Below, one piece after another: positions 22,462 through 29,681 of a DNA stretch of 31,632 nucleotides. The stretch covers positions 1 through 31,632 of the IMG/VR virus record IMGVR_UViG_3300042397_001606. One strand, written 5' to 3'. A model generated the notes under the pieces. It was not told the DNA's origin and searched no databases. It worked only from the letters and a program-made list of their open reading frames with translations. Within the stretch, counting starts at the first letter, position 1. Each line of letters begins with the position of its first letter. The position numbers and the translations under genes are program-made. The stretch is from a virus.

Positions 22462-23756
22462 ATACGTGCCTTTCTGCTTAGTGTTGCTGGTTTTAGTTCA
22501 AAGTATAAGCGCATTAATAACATATCTCTATAATCAGGACTGCGGCCTATTAATTGTTTAACTATATCTTTGCCTATAATTCCTTTTTTACCGTCTAAAT
22601 CTATGTTTTTTTGCTTTAATTGTTCTAATTCTTCAATAATTAATTCTTTTTGGTTATCGCGCGCGTCAACTATGTAAATTCCATTTGAGTTAATTAATTC
22701 AGCTAATTTATAAGCACATTGACTTTGTAAGTTAGTATAGTTCTCATCATTTAAAGGTCTGCTATTGTTTACAAAACCTTTACATTTTAGCATATCTACA
22801 AGTCCGCCACCCACTCCATCCTCATCAGCGATTATATTACTTAGCGGTACATTATTTTTGCGCTGTAAGTCTTTTATAAATTCGTAACTTTCAGTTATTC
22901 GCTTTTTTTCAAACTCAAATATTTGAACTCTAAATCCATTCCATAAACCGATAACTATTTTATCCGAACCTAGCCGCGCAACATCGCAAGTAATGTATTT
23001 GTTACCTTTTAAGCTTTCAAAATCATTGCTAAATAAATCAGTAATTTTATCAAAGTTACATAATGCGCTAGGGTCATTATCAAATTCCCAATTACCAAAA
23101 TATAAACGCTCCTTTGAATTGGTGTCTAATTCTAGTAAGGACTGCAAATAACTAGGCGGTAAATGTGGATTGTCAGTTGGTAGTGCTTGAATGAACTTTC
23201 GATAGTCTTTAATTGTTCCATCTCTTTTAGGTTTATAAAATTCAGTATAAACCCAATTTTTTGAAGGATTGCAGGTCCCTAATAGTTTAGGCATTAAATT
23301 ATTTTCGTTTAATTGGTAACGAATACGCGACTTAACTATTTGCCATGCCTTTAAAGTTATTTGATTAACCTCGTCTATAAATGCTCCAGTAATTTCTAAC
23401 GACCCTAAACTGTCAAAATTAGGGTCACTAGGATATAAAAATAAATCTTTTAAAATTATCTCACTACCATTTTTAAAATAAATGATGTTTGATTGAGCGT
23501 TATAATTAAACTGTTTACCTAAATTTAGTTTACTGCTTAAGTCAAAAAAAGTGTTTAAGGTTGTTTCTTTTAGCGTTTTTAGTTTAGCCCTCCCCATTAG
23601 CCACCTAGTATTAGGATATTTTAAACAGTTTTCAATTAACCACAAACAGCCAAAAGCGGACTTACCACCTCCAGCTGCTCCACCATAAATTACCTCGTTT
23701 GTTTCGAAGTCTTTTAGGTAAAAATTTGCGTATTCTTGTTTTTTTAAAAGTATCAA
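22455..23756 (-). CDS. terL: Terminase large subunit
   Basis: A 433-aa packaging motor. ATPase: Walker A GGAAGGGKS (25-33), Walker B GAFIDEV with D128/E129, coupling motif LLGTCNP (158-164). Nuclease: D258 in YITCDVARLGSDK, D311-E312-D313 in IADEDGVGGG, D408/D411 in RSPDYRDML. It pumps DNA through the portal and cuts concatemers. There is no ATG before the Walker A motif; the start is TTG (23756), nine bases after the TAG of the GIY-YIG gene, which is in the same frame. The original start may have been lost when the nuclease gene arrived. Confidence 0.95.
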   Translation of the reverse strand: MILLKKQEYANFYLKDFETNEVIYGGAAGGGKSAFGCLWLIENCLKYPNTRWLMGRAKLKTLKETTLNTFFDLSSKLNLGKQFNYNAQSNIIYFKNGSEIILKDLFLYPSDPNFDSLGSLEITGAFIDEVNQITLKAWQIVKSRIRYQLNENNLMPKLLGTCNPSKNWVYTEFYKPKRDGTIKDYRKFIQALPTDNPHLPPSYLQSLLELDTNSKERLYFGNWEFDNDPSALCNFDKITDLFSNDFESLKGNKYITCDVARLGSDKIVIGLWNGFRVQIFEFEKKRITESYEFIKDLQRKNNVPLSNIIADEDGVGGGLVDMLKCKGFVNNSRPLNDENYTNLQSQCAYKLAELINSNGIYIVDARDNQKELIIEELEQLKQKNIDLDGKKGIIGKDIVKQLIGRSPDYRDMLLMRLYFELKPATLSRKARIW

Positions 23757-23765
23757 AATGCTATT

Positions 23766-24308
23766 CTAAACAACCGATTTTATAAAGTCTTTTACTTTTT
23801 GCTTAATATCTTCAGGGCAGTATAATAAATCAACACTAAAAGGTATGTAAGTATTATATAAAAACATTCCTTTATGAAATATCTTGTGCATTAATTCAGT
23901 TTCTTTAATTAATAAAGTTTCAATTGTAGGATTTTCCAATTCTTCATAAACCTCAAATGATAAACAATCACTTCCATACTTTTCAATATCTTTTTTCATT
24001 TTTAAATAAACTAAAGACATTGAATTATTTGTTTCTTTTGCTAATTGATATTTATGCTGCCTTAGCCTTGAATGTATATTTACAGACTGTCCAACATATG
24101 CAGTATTGCTTTCTTTGCACAATATTAAATAAGTCCCTGCTATTACTTTTTTGTTTTGGTTTTTTATTTTATTCCTTGTTTTCTTTACCAAGTTATTTAT
24201 TTCACACTCTTTATCTATATTTTCTAAAGATGCTTTATACATTGTTGGTTTATTTGGATTTTGTGCAATCCACTCTTTACTTCTAAATAGCCAAACTTCT
24301 TTTTTCAT
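23766..24308 (-). CDS. GIY-YIG homing-type endonuclease
   Basis: A 180-aa protein with the GIY-YIG core: GTYLI (58-62), AYVGQS (70-75), catalytic Arg in RLRQHK (81), Glu in KETELM (136). The N-terminal 55 residues are basic and may bind DNA. It lies between the terminase subunits with its own near-consensus promoter, as expected of a free-standing homing nuclease. Nucleases next to terminase genes also take part in cos cleavage in some phages, so a packaging role is possible. It ends in frame with terL, separated by a single TAG. Confidence 0.88.
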   Translation of the reverse strand: MKKEVWLFRSKEWIAQNPNKPTMYKASLENIDKECEINNLVKKTRNKIKNQNKKVIAGTYLILCKESNTAYVGQSVNIHSRLRQHKYQLAKETNNSMSLVYLKMKKDIEKYGSDCLSFEVYEELENPTIETLLIKETELMHKIFHKGMFLYNTYIPFSVDLLYCPEDIKQKVKDFIKSVV

Positions 24309-24325
24309 TGTGTTAATTATTTAAC

Positions 24326-24355
24326 GCAATATAAGTAATGTTATTTAATTAACAA
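24326..24355 (-). promoter_or_regulatory. Promoter of the GIY-YIG gene
   Basis: On the minus strand TTG (24355-24353), 19-bp spacer, TATATTGC (24333-24326), one position off the TAnnTTTG consensus at its end. It lies in the 54-bp gap after the small terminase gene and should add expression of the nuclease and of terL. Confidence 0.45.
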
Positions 24356-24362
24356 ACTTTTT

Positions 24363-24788
24363 CTATTCTTTTTTGGGGTCAATTCCACTGCCTAAATTTA
24401 TAATGATTGGTTTTTCATTATCACCAACTATCGTATTTTCCACTTTGTCCCCATATTTTTTAGGGTTCATTTTAGCTAATACCCACTTACGCGCATCAAT
24501 TCGAAGCTTTGAACGTTGAACAAACTCGGTATTCATAACTATTCCACTGTCAGTTACTATTGCATCTTCTCTAGGGTCATCGGCTATCTCTAGTATTTCA
24601 TCAAATATTAAATCAGACCTAACCTCGCACGCGCGCGCGTATTGTTTTGATTTTATTTCATCTTCACTAATCCACTTATAAAAAGTTTGTGAGCTTGGAT
24701 AGCCTTTTTGACTTAGTATTTTTCTAAGCGAACTACCTTGTTCAATTTCTTTTATAATTACATCAAACCTATCTTGTATTGATTCCAT
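24363..24788 (-). CDS. terS: Terminase small subunit
   Basis: A 141-aa protein with an N-terminal HTH (LRKILSQKGYPSSQTFYKWI) and the Sf6/P22-like pattern KQYARACEVRSDLIFDEILE, IADDPREDA, RLRIDARKWVLAKMNPKKYG-like C-terminal half (KLRIDARKWVLAKMNPKKYG). It recognises the packaging site and loads the large subunit. A short alternating CG tract (about 24627-24638) lies inside the gene, unusual in this AT-rich genome. One-base overlap with the upstream gene. Confidence 0.93.
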   Translation of the reverse strand: MESIQDRFDVIIKEIEQGSSLRKILSQKGYPSSQTFYKWISEDEIKSKQYARACEVRSDLIFDEILEIADDPREDAIVTDSGIVMNTEFVQRSKLRIDARKWVLAKMNPKKYGDKVENTIVGDNEKPIIINLGSGIDPKKE

Positions 24789-24973
24789 TATCTACTTATT
24801 ATCAATTTACCATTCCTTACCAAATCAATAAAATACGGCCTGCTAAACTGAAGCTGGTCAAATATCACATCTTTTCTAGTTGATACCAATTTTATAAAGT
24901 CGTTGTTTTCTACACTTACAAAATAGTTTAGTTTGTGTTTGGTGCAATAAATTAGTTTTCCTTTGATTTCCAT
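24788..24973 (-). CDS. Small protein before terminase, unknown
   Basis: A 61-aa protein with beta-like N-terminus (GKLIYCTKHKLNYFVSVENN) and a helix-strand end (RPYFIDLVRNGKLII). Not recognised. TAAATTTG lies four bases before its ATG (24985-24978), so a leaderless transcript may begin here; the -33 box is weak. It shares one base with terS. Confidence 0.55.
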   Translation of the reverse strand: MEIKGKLIYCTKHKLNYFVSVENNDFIKLVSTRKDVIFDQLQFSRPYFIDLVRNGKLIISR

Positions 24974-24996
24974 GTTGCAAATTTAGTTAATGTTTT

Positions 24997-25320
24997 TTAA
25001 AATTTTACTTTTATTATCGGTTTTATGTCGAGTTTATCAGTCATTTGCTCCATTATTTCCATTGCATTGTAAACTACTTCGCTTTCTTTCTCAATTGATT
25101 TCATGTCAATTCCAGATGATTGGTAGGCTTTTTGAATTTCAGTTATAAATATCCTAGCTTCTTTTCTAGTGGAAATCATTTGCTTCATAAATGCTTGGTT
25201 AGTGAATATTTTTCGGTCACTAATTGGCAAATCAAGATAGTTGCAAGCTGCAATTAAGTGAAAGTAAGCATTTAAAGTATTCATTGTATGCTTATCGTAT
25301 ATGTCAGGTGTTGCGCTCAT
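24997..25320 (-). CDS. Helical protein, unknown
   Basis: A 107-aa helical protein (AYFHLIAACNYLDLPISDRK, IFTNQAFMKQMISTRKEARI, EVVYNAMEIMEQMTDKLDI). No known motif. It shares one base with the 311-aa gene (stop/start overlap) and comes just before the terminase group. Position would suit a packaging or DNA-binding accessory protein; inference only. Confidence 0.6.
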   Translation of the reverse strand: MSATPDIYDKHTMNTLNAYFHLIAACNYLDLPISDRKIFTNQAFMKQMISTRKEARIFITEIQKAYQSSGIDMKSIEKESEVVYNAMEIMEQMTDKLDIKPIIKVKF

Positions 25321-26255
25321 TATAGTTGTTTTATTTTATTGATTAAATTTAAATAACAATTGTCAATAGCAATTTTACTCATTGCTTGTTTAAAAAAATC
25401 TTTATCTTTTGAAAATGGATTTATTGAATTTAGATTTTGTTTAATTTCCCTTTCAATCAACTCAATTACTTGACTTTTAAAGTCTGGTTCTTTTTTCGCA
25501 ACATAAATTTCTTTGTGATGGTCAAGCATACACCTAACAGTTTCAGTTGCAATTGAATAGTCGTGCATTTCTTCATTTTCTTGTAGCTTATTTCTAATCC
25601 AATTTTCTAAAGATATGCTAGTAGTTTCTTTTGGCTGTTCTGTTGGTAGTGGTTTCATGTGTTGATAAGCGCAACTTTCAAATAATTCATTTTTATTGAA
25701 TTTGTCCTCGTCACCTACACTTACAACTCTATATGGATAACGTTCACCTTTTGAATATGTTAAATAAATTCTTTCTTTAGGCTCGTCCCAATCATCAAAC
25801 ACCAACACTCTATCACCTCTTTTTGGCTGCCATTCGGTTTCAACTATCGGACTTTCTTCGGTTGGATTGTTCCATTGGTTGAATAGGATTTCTGAAATTG
25901 AATCAATGCCTAACTTCTTTGTATAAGTTATCAACTCGCTATACTGTTTAGTAGTACATGTATTATCGTTTTTTATAAACTTTTTCAACTCATCCAAACT
26001 CAAATTCTTAGCCTTGGTTTCCTTTAGCCATTTGTCTAGTTCGGTTTCTTTTTTGTCGAATAGTTCTATGAATTGTTCGGTAGTTAGTTCGCTGTAATCG
26101 CTTTTATCTACAATTTCACCAAATAAATTGTTTGATATTGTGTAAAATTGGAAAAAATTATTAAATGAATATTCTTTAACGTTCATTCCATTCTCATCTG
26201 CTATTCTCTTAACAATAGCTTGGTTGTCTGGTGTTATGCGTATTTTGTAGTTCAT
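25320..26255 (-). CDS. Large early protein, unknown
   Basis: A 311-aa protein. The middle has a beta-barrel-like part with WQPKRGDRVLVFDDWDEPKE, RIYLTYSKGERYPYRVVSVG, similar to short KOW/SH3-like modules I recall in Bacteroidetes phage proteins; the ends are helical (ENWIRNKLQENEEMHDYSIA). No catalytic motif. It overlaps the 78-aa coiled-coil gene by 4 bases. Confidence 0.6.
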   Translation of the reverse strand: MNYKIRITPDNQAIVKRIADENGMNVKEYSFNNFFQFYTISNNLFGEIVDKSDYSELTTEQFIELFDKKETELDKWLKETKAKNLSLDELKKFIKNDNTCTTKQYSELITYTKKLGIDSISEILFNQWNNPTEESPIVETEWQPKRGDRVLVFDDWDEPKERIYLTYSKGERYPYRVVSVGDEDKFNKNELFESCAYQHMKPLPTEQPKETTSISLENWIRNKLQENEEMHDYSIATETVRCMLDHHKEIYVAKKEPDFKSQVIELIEREIKQNLNSINPFSKDKDFFKQAMSKIAIDNCYLNLINKIKQL

Positions 26256-26488
26256 ATTTCTTTGTTTGTTAAAATTCTAATTACTAATTCTAAGCCATTA
26301 ACAGCTCCTTCTAGTTTTATATTTAACTCTTTTAGTCTTTCGGATTTTACCTTTTCATTTTCAAAGTCATAGTTACTTTTAACTATCTTGGTTTCTAACT
26401 CTTCTATTTTTTGATTAAGTTTAAAGTTTTCGGCTACTATTTTAGCGTTTTGCTCTTTTTGATTTTTTAATTGTTGTGTTAAGTTCAT
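26252..26488 (-). CDS. Small coiled-coil protein
   Basis: A 78-aa protein that is almost entirely a coiled coil (QQLKNQKEQNAKIVAENFKL, NQKIEELETKIVKSNYDFEN) ending in a short hydrophobic helix. Similar in kind to the 141-aa coiled-coil protein further upstream. Function unknown; between tightly packed genes. Confidence 0.6.
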   Translation of the reverse strand: MNLTQQLKNQKEQNAKIVAENFKLNQKIEELETKIVKSNYDFENEKVKSERLKELNIKLEGAVNGLELVIRILTNKEI

Positions 26489-26490
26489 TG

Positions 26491-26730
26491 TTATAATGTT
26501 TGGTTAAAAATATCTACAAATTCACTTGCTTCTCTATCGTCAAATCCTAAAATATTGTGTGACTCATAAGTATAATCCTTTAAATGTTGAACTAGGTCTA
26601 TTTGCTCTTGGTAGTGCATTTCTTTGGCGGTTTCGATTGCTGTCATTAATTTAAGTGTAGAATCCATTGTAATTTGAATTTCTAATTTTTGAAGTTCGGC
26701 TATTAGCCAATCAATTGATGTTTGTTTCAT
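26491..26730 (-). CDS. Small conserved-type protein behind operator promoter
   Basis: A 79-aa helical protein: TSIDWLIAELQKL, then MTAIETAKEMHYQEQIDL. The pattern 'TaVeWL...L.......i..AKemEkeQI' is, from memory, very common among small Bacteroidetes phage and mobile-element proteins, with no known role. First gene behind the promoter at 26753-26782, which shares the operator block with two other operons. Confidence 0.7.
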   Translation of the reverse strand: MKQTSIDWLIAELQKLEIQITMDSTLKLMTAIETAKEMHYQEQIDLVQHLKDYTYESHNILGFDDREASEFVDIFNQTL

Positions 26731-26752
26731 ATCTTTTCTTATTATCTGAGGT

Positions 26753-26782
26753 CAAAAATAGTATTACTAATTGTATTGCCAA
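26753..26782 (-). promoter_or_regulatory. Leftward promoter with operator block
   Basis: On the minus strand: TTG (26782-26780), 19-bp spacer, TATTTTTG (26760-26753), a full consensus promoter. The spacer reads GCAATACAATTAGTAATAC, a diverged copy of the inverted-repeat block near 2485 and 4822. The downstream stretch CCTCAGATAATAA resembles that at 4814. It starts the transcript that leads to the terminase and tail genes. Confidence 0.7.
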
Positions 26783-26825
26783 AATAAAAGTTTATTTATT
26801 TTTTAACTTGCTAGTAATTAGCGTT

Positions 26826-27251
26826 TTAAAATTCAGCTATTTTTTTAAGTTTAATATTTTCTGATTGCAATTCAGCTATTTTTTTGCTCATTTTTAATAC
26901 ATCGGATTGTAATTCTTGAACTTTAGTTCTGTAAATTATGCTTTCAAAATAATACTTACCATACTGGCTTTGAATATCGTAAAGCGTTTTAAGGTGGTTT
27001 TCCGCTTGTGTTTTTCTTTCGCCTATACTTTGTATCGTTTTAGCTTCAAAATCTTCTATAAAGCTATTTAAAACCCATAAATTAATGTAACATGGTTCGC
27101 TAGTGGTTTGGATATTTGCGAAGTTGCAATATTTATACATCAATTCTTTTAAATCTTTGTACTCTTGTTTTTGCAAAGTGTTAATGTAATCTACTTTTGC
27201 TTTTAATTCTTTGTTTTGCCGTTTAAGTTCGTTGTATTCTTTTGTGTTCAT
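26826..27251 (-). CDS. Coiled-coil protein after helicase
   Basis: A 141-aa protein: coiled coils at both ends (NELKRQNKELKAKVDYINTL; KVQELQSDVLKMSKKIAELQ) around a short globular part with two cysteines. Located directly downstream of the helicase gene (3-base gap). Could be a helicase partner; nothing more is seen. Confidence 0.6.
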   Translation of the reverse strand: MNTKEYNELKRQNKELKAKVDYINTLQKQEYKDLKELMYKYCNFANIQTTSEPCYINLWVLNSFIEDFEAKTIQSIGERKTQAENHLKTLYDIQSQYGKYYFESIIYRTKVQELQSDVLKMSKKIAELQSENIKLKKIAEF

Positions 27252-27254
27252 GGC

Positions 27255-28238
27255 TTAAAATGGTGCATCTTCAAATGGTTGATTTAAATTTATTGAACTT
27301 TGTATTGCTTGTTCTTTTGGTTTTTCAGGTGCTTTATATTTTTCCTTAAATGGACTTTCAATTTGATGTATTTGTCCGTCATAAGTTTCTGAATAGCACT
27401 TTCGCAACCAATCATAATCAAGTTTACAAGTGCCAGTTTTCCCAACTATTCTAGGTTTTACTTTTTGGATTATTACATCAACTTCATTGCCTAATTGAAC
27501 ACCTCCATTTAACTCTACATACTCACGATTAATACAAATCATGTTATATGCCTTTTGCAACCATGCCGCACCTCCATCAATTTCATAGGGTGTTGGTGCT
27601 TTTGGTAACTCACCATTTTTTAAACCTATTGGGTTTTTAGCGTGGCAAATTAAAAACGAATGTATTTTTTGACTTAATGCAAGTTTATTCCATTTTGGTA
27701 ATTTACGTTTTAAATAATCTGAAACATTAGTATAATTTTCATGCTCAATGTCATTCCAATTGTCAATAGTACTTGTATGTATTCCAAAATCTTTTTTGCA
27801 TTGTTTTACAAGTTTTATGTACTCATCAAAATTCAAACCTTGTTCATCGGTATCTTCAGCAACTATAAAATGTTCTTGTACAAATGGTTGCACTCTATAA
27901 TATTCTTGCTCTGTTATGTAGTTATGGTATCGTTTATCAAAGGTTTTGCCAGTTAAACCATGGATAATAGCTGCGTATATTTCCTCACTACTGCCACTTT
28001 CAGGGCTATAAATCAAATGTTTTTTACCATAATTTAAACTCAAACTAATTAGCAATTGAAATAAAAATTCAGTTTTGCCCATTTTAGGATAACCATAAAT
28101 TATAGTTGTGTTAGTTGGTTTAACCATATAAAGCAAGTCAAGTGTTTTAAATCCAGTACTCAATAACTCATCAGTGCTATTCTCTCGCAGTTTTAAAACC
28201 TTTTCGTTAATGTCGAATAATCTTGTTATAACTGCCAT
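27255..28238 (-). CDS. DnaB-like replicative helicase
   Basis: A 327-aa RecA-fold ATPase. Walker A GYPKMGKT (49-56), followed by IYSPESGSSEEIYAA; Walker B-like aspartate 159 in HTSTIDNWND; later the IVGKTG and GNEVDVIIQKVKP stretches fit the DnaB C-terminal domain. It lacks the N-terminal primase-binding domain. It would unwind the phage fork. The C-terminus ends in FEDAPF after a disordered linker (about 295-327), much like the tail of single-strand-binding proteins. Shares one base with the upstream gene. Confidence 0.85.
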   Translation of the reverse strand: MAVITRLFDINEKVLKLRENSTDELLSTGFKTLDLLYMVKPTNTTIIYGYPKMGKTEFLFQLLISLSLNYGKKHLIYSPESGSSEEIYAAIIHGLTGKTFDKRYHNYITEQEYYRVQPFVQEHFIVAEDTDEQGLNFDEYIKLVKQCKKDFGIHTSTIDNWNDIEHENYTNVSDYLKRKLPKWNKLALSQKIHSFLICHAKNPIGLKNGELPKAPTPYEIDGGAAWLQKAYNMICINREYVELNGGVQLGNEVDVIIQKVKPRIVGKTGTCKLDYDWLRKCYSETYDGQIHQIESPFKEKYKAPEKPKEQAIQSSINLNQPFEDAPF

Positions 28239-28795
28239 TAGTAGATAATTAATTTGTTTTTAGTATCAATACCATTTTTTTCATCAAACTTAAATTTACC
28301 TTGTGCATCATCACGTTTAGCCCAATTATTTATAGCACTTTTCCAATTTGCATATTTATTGCCCTCATTTGAATAAGCTATTGCGGCATCATAGTAGTAG
28401 GATAGTTTTTTAGTATTCCATAAAGGAAACTCATTTTTAAAAGTGTTTTTATGAAATATTTCAGACTCTTCAAAACTCACCTTAATAACTTTCTTACTTA
28501 TTTGTACTTTCTCTTTCTCTTTCTCTTGTTCCGAACCCCCTATTAAACCCCCTACCGAACCCCCTATTAATGGTATTAATTTTTGTTTTGTTTTGTCCTC
28601 ATAACCTTTGACTTGGCTATCTATTGAATGTTTCTGACTAAGGTAAGCAAACTTTGCCATGCCTTTTAAATTAGTTGGTTCTATTCCATTAAATTGTTTT
28701 TGAAGTAACGCCTTTATAAAGTCTATAAATTCACTATCTTTTAATTCCATTGACACTTCAAAATAGCTGCGATAAAAATTAAATCCTTTTCGCAT
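28238..28795 (-). CDS. Phage replication protein (DUF6291-like; loader candidate)
   Basis: A 185-aa protein. N-terminal FNFYRSYFEVSMELKDSEFI, DFIKALLQKQFNG resembles DUF6291, frequent in phage replication modules; the C-terminal YANWKSAINNWAKRD is the short motif at the end of DnaT-like/primosomal proteins. A glycine and EKEKEK linker (about 72-95) joins them; at DNA level it contains repeated CCGAACCCCCTATTAA. Directly upstream of the helicase, it is the best candidate for helicase loader. Confidence 0.7.
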   Translation of the reverse strand: MRKGFNFYRSYFEVSMELKDSEFIDFIKALLQKQFNGIEPTNLKGMAKFAYLSQKHSIDSQVKGYEDKTKQKLIPLIGGSVGGLIGGSEQEKEKEKVQISKKVIKVSFEESEIFHKNTFKNEFPLWNTKKLSYYYDAAIAYSNEGNKYANWKSAINNWAKRDDAQGKFKFDEKNGIDTKNKLIIY

Positions 28796-28797
28796 AA

Positions 28798-29100
28798 TTA
28801 AAATGGAATATCAATGTAATACAAATCACGAAATTCATTTAATACTTTCATTTCAACACCGCTACCCCCTTTATCGGGGTGGTACTTAATAGCTAATTTT
28901 CTAAAAACATCTTTAAAAGTTTTTTCAGATTTATTTGATTGAGGAAATAAATAAAGTCTTTCGCATATTTCATCTTTAAGTTTACCATTTAATTCATCAG
29001 GCAATTCAAATTCTTCTAAAGCGTATGCAATGTAGTTTGTCGGTAAATCTGAAATTAAAGTGCCTTTAAATTTACCAAATGGCATTTTTTCGTAATTCAT
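28798..29100 (-). CDS. DUF3820-like protein with C-terminal J domain
   Basis: A 100-aa protein in two parts. Residues 5-50 (MPFGKFKGTLISDLPTNYIA) resemble DUF3820, small proteins of phages. Residues 60-95 are a J-domain core: DVFRKLAIKYHPDKGGSG with the HPD triad at 74-76, which in known J proteins stimulates Hsp70 ATPase. Lambda replication needs host DnaJ/DnaK to free its helicase, and this gene sits next to the loader and helicase, so recruiting host DnaK is a fair guess. The end is YYIDIPF, again like an SSB tail. It follows the structured RNA region. Confidence 0.78.
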   Translation of the reverse strand: MNYEKMPFGKFKGTLISDLPTNYIAYALEEFELPDELNGKLKDEICERLYLFPQSNKSEKTFKDVFRKLAIKYHPDKGGSGVEMKVLNEFRDLYYIDIPF

Positions 29101-29119
29101 AATTAATAATTAGTTAATG

Positions 29120-29157
29120 AAAAAACCCCCAATTAGGTCGAAGCTAAAAGGGGGTTT
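29120..29157 (-). terminator. Terminator within the structured RNA
   Basis: Leftward AAACCCCC, 19-base loop, GGGGGTTTTTT. The loop holds GCTTCGACCT, complementary to a segment 60 bases upstream in the RNA, so loop pairing may change termination. Confidence 0.7.
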
Positions 29158-29226
29158 AATCTATACTTTTACTTATGTGAAAGTTTGATTTAGATAACAG
29201 TTGGCTTCGACCTCAACTATTTAATA
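29120..29226 (-). ncRNA. Structured leader or small RNA with predicted pseudoknot
   Basis: A consensus promoter at 29233-29261 would start an RNA near 29226. In RNA order it contains AGGTCGAAGC (29213-29204), AAACCCCC (29157-29150), GCTTCGACCT (29144-29135) and GGGGGTTTTTT (29130-29120). The two complementary pairs interleave, so together they form an H-type pseudoknot. The second pair with its T run is also an intrinsic terminator. It is either an independent RNA of about 105 nt or an attenuator for the replication operon beginning at 29100. No ORF of note inside. Confidence 0.65.
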
Positions 29227-29232
29227 CAAGTG

Positions 29233-29261
29233 CAAATATAAGTTATTTTACTTAATTGCAA
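29233..29261 (-). promoter_or_regulatory. Consensus promoter for the structured RNA
   Basis: On the minus strand TTG (29261-29259), 18-bp spacer, TATATTTG (29240-29233). It lacks the GTAWTAC block of the other leftward promoters, so it is probably regulated differently, perhaps constitutive. Confidence 0.65.
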
Positions 29262-29262
29262 A

Positions 29263-29511
29263 CTATTTATTTATTTGTTTGAATAATTTTTTTGCTAGTG
29301 GTTTGTTTTCTTTGCTGATTGAATACTGTTTGTAATAGCTTGAATGCCCAAATTCATTAACATAATTAACTTGCTCCCCTTTGATATCTATTAGCTGCCT
29401 TAATTCGCTTAATCTTGCTCGAAAACCGTTATAGTTAAAATCCCTTTCGCTGATGTGCTTTTGCTTAATTAGGCTATCTAAAATTACTGCTGATTGGTTT
29501 TTAAATTTCAT
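29263..29511 (-). CDS. Winged-helix-like small protein
   Basis: An 82-aa basic protein. Residues 5-40 (NQSAVILDSLIKQKHISERD, FRARLSELRQLIDI) resemble the helix-turn-helix of small phage proteins that also carry a two-strand wing (YVNEFGHSSYYKQYSI). Candidate DNA-binding protein or regulator. ATG at 29511, two bases after the stop of the 55-aa gene upstream. The RNA promoter lies directly behind it. Confidence 0.6.
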   Translation of the reverse strand: MKFKNQSAVILDSLIKQKHISERDFNYNGFRARLSELRQLIDIKGEQVNYVNEFGHSSYYKQYSISKENKPLAKKLFKQINK

Positions 29512-29513
29512 GG

Positions 29514-29681
29514 CTATTCTTTAATAAATGGTGCAAATAAATTATTTACTGCAAAAAAAGACTCACTTATTGATATTTGCTCTTTTCTTGTTAATTGTTC
29601 CCACAATACAATGGTTTTACCTTTTTTAAAAACAACACTTGCAGTAGTGCCATCAATTGTTATTTCTGCTTTAATTTTCAT
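29514..29681 (-). CDS. 55-aa protein, unknown
   Basis: ATG at 29681 overlaps the NinG stop by 11 bases; TAG at 29516-29514, just before the next ATG. Reads KIKAEITIDGTTASVVFKKG (beta hairpins), then KTIVLWEQLTRKEQISISES and a helical end. It fills the 159-bp gap between NinG and the HTH gene exactly. Beta-helix fold likely; function not recognised. Confidence 0.65.
   Translation of the reverse strand: MKIKAEITIDGTTASVVFKKGKTIVLWEQLTRKEQISISESFFAVNNLFAPFIKE

Noticed and set aside
24625-24642. Alternating CG tract in the small terminase gene
   Set aside because: Striking in AT-rich DNA, but it encodes ordinary residues and there is no further sign of a cos or pac site that can be shown by reading.
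28535-28575. Repeated CCGAACCCCCTATTAA units
   Set aside because: Only two to three units inside a glycine linker of the replication protein; a slippage repeat, not a CRISPR or origin array.
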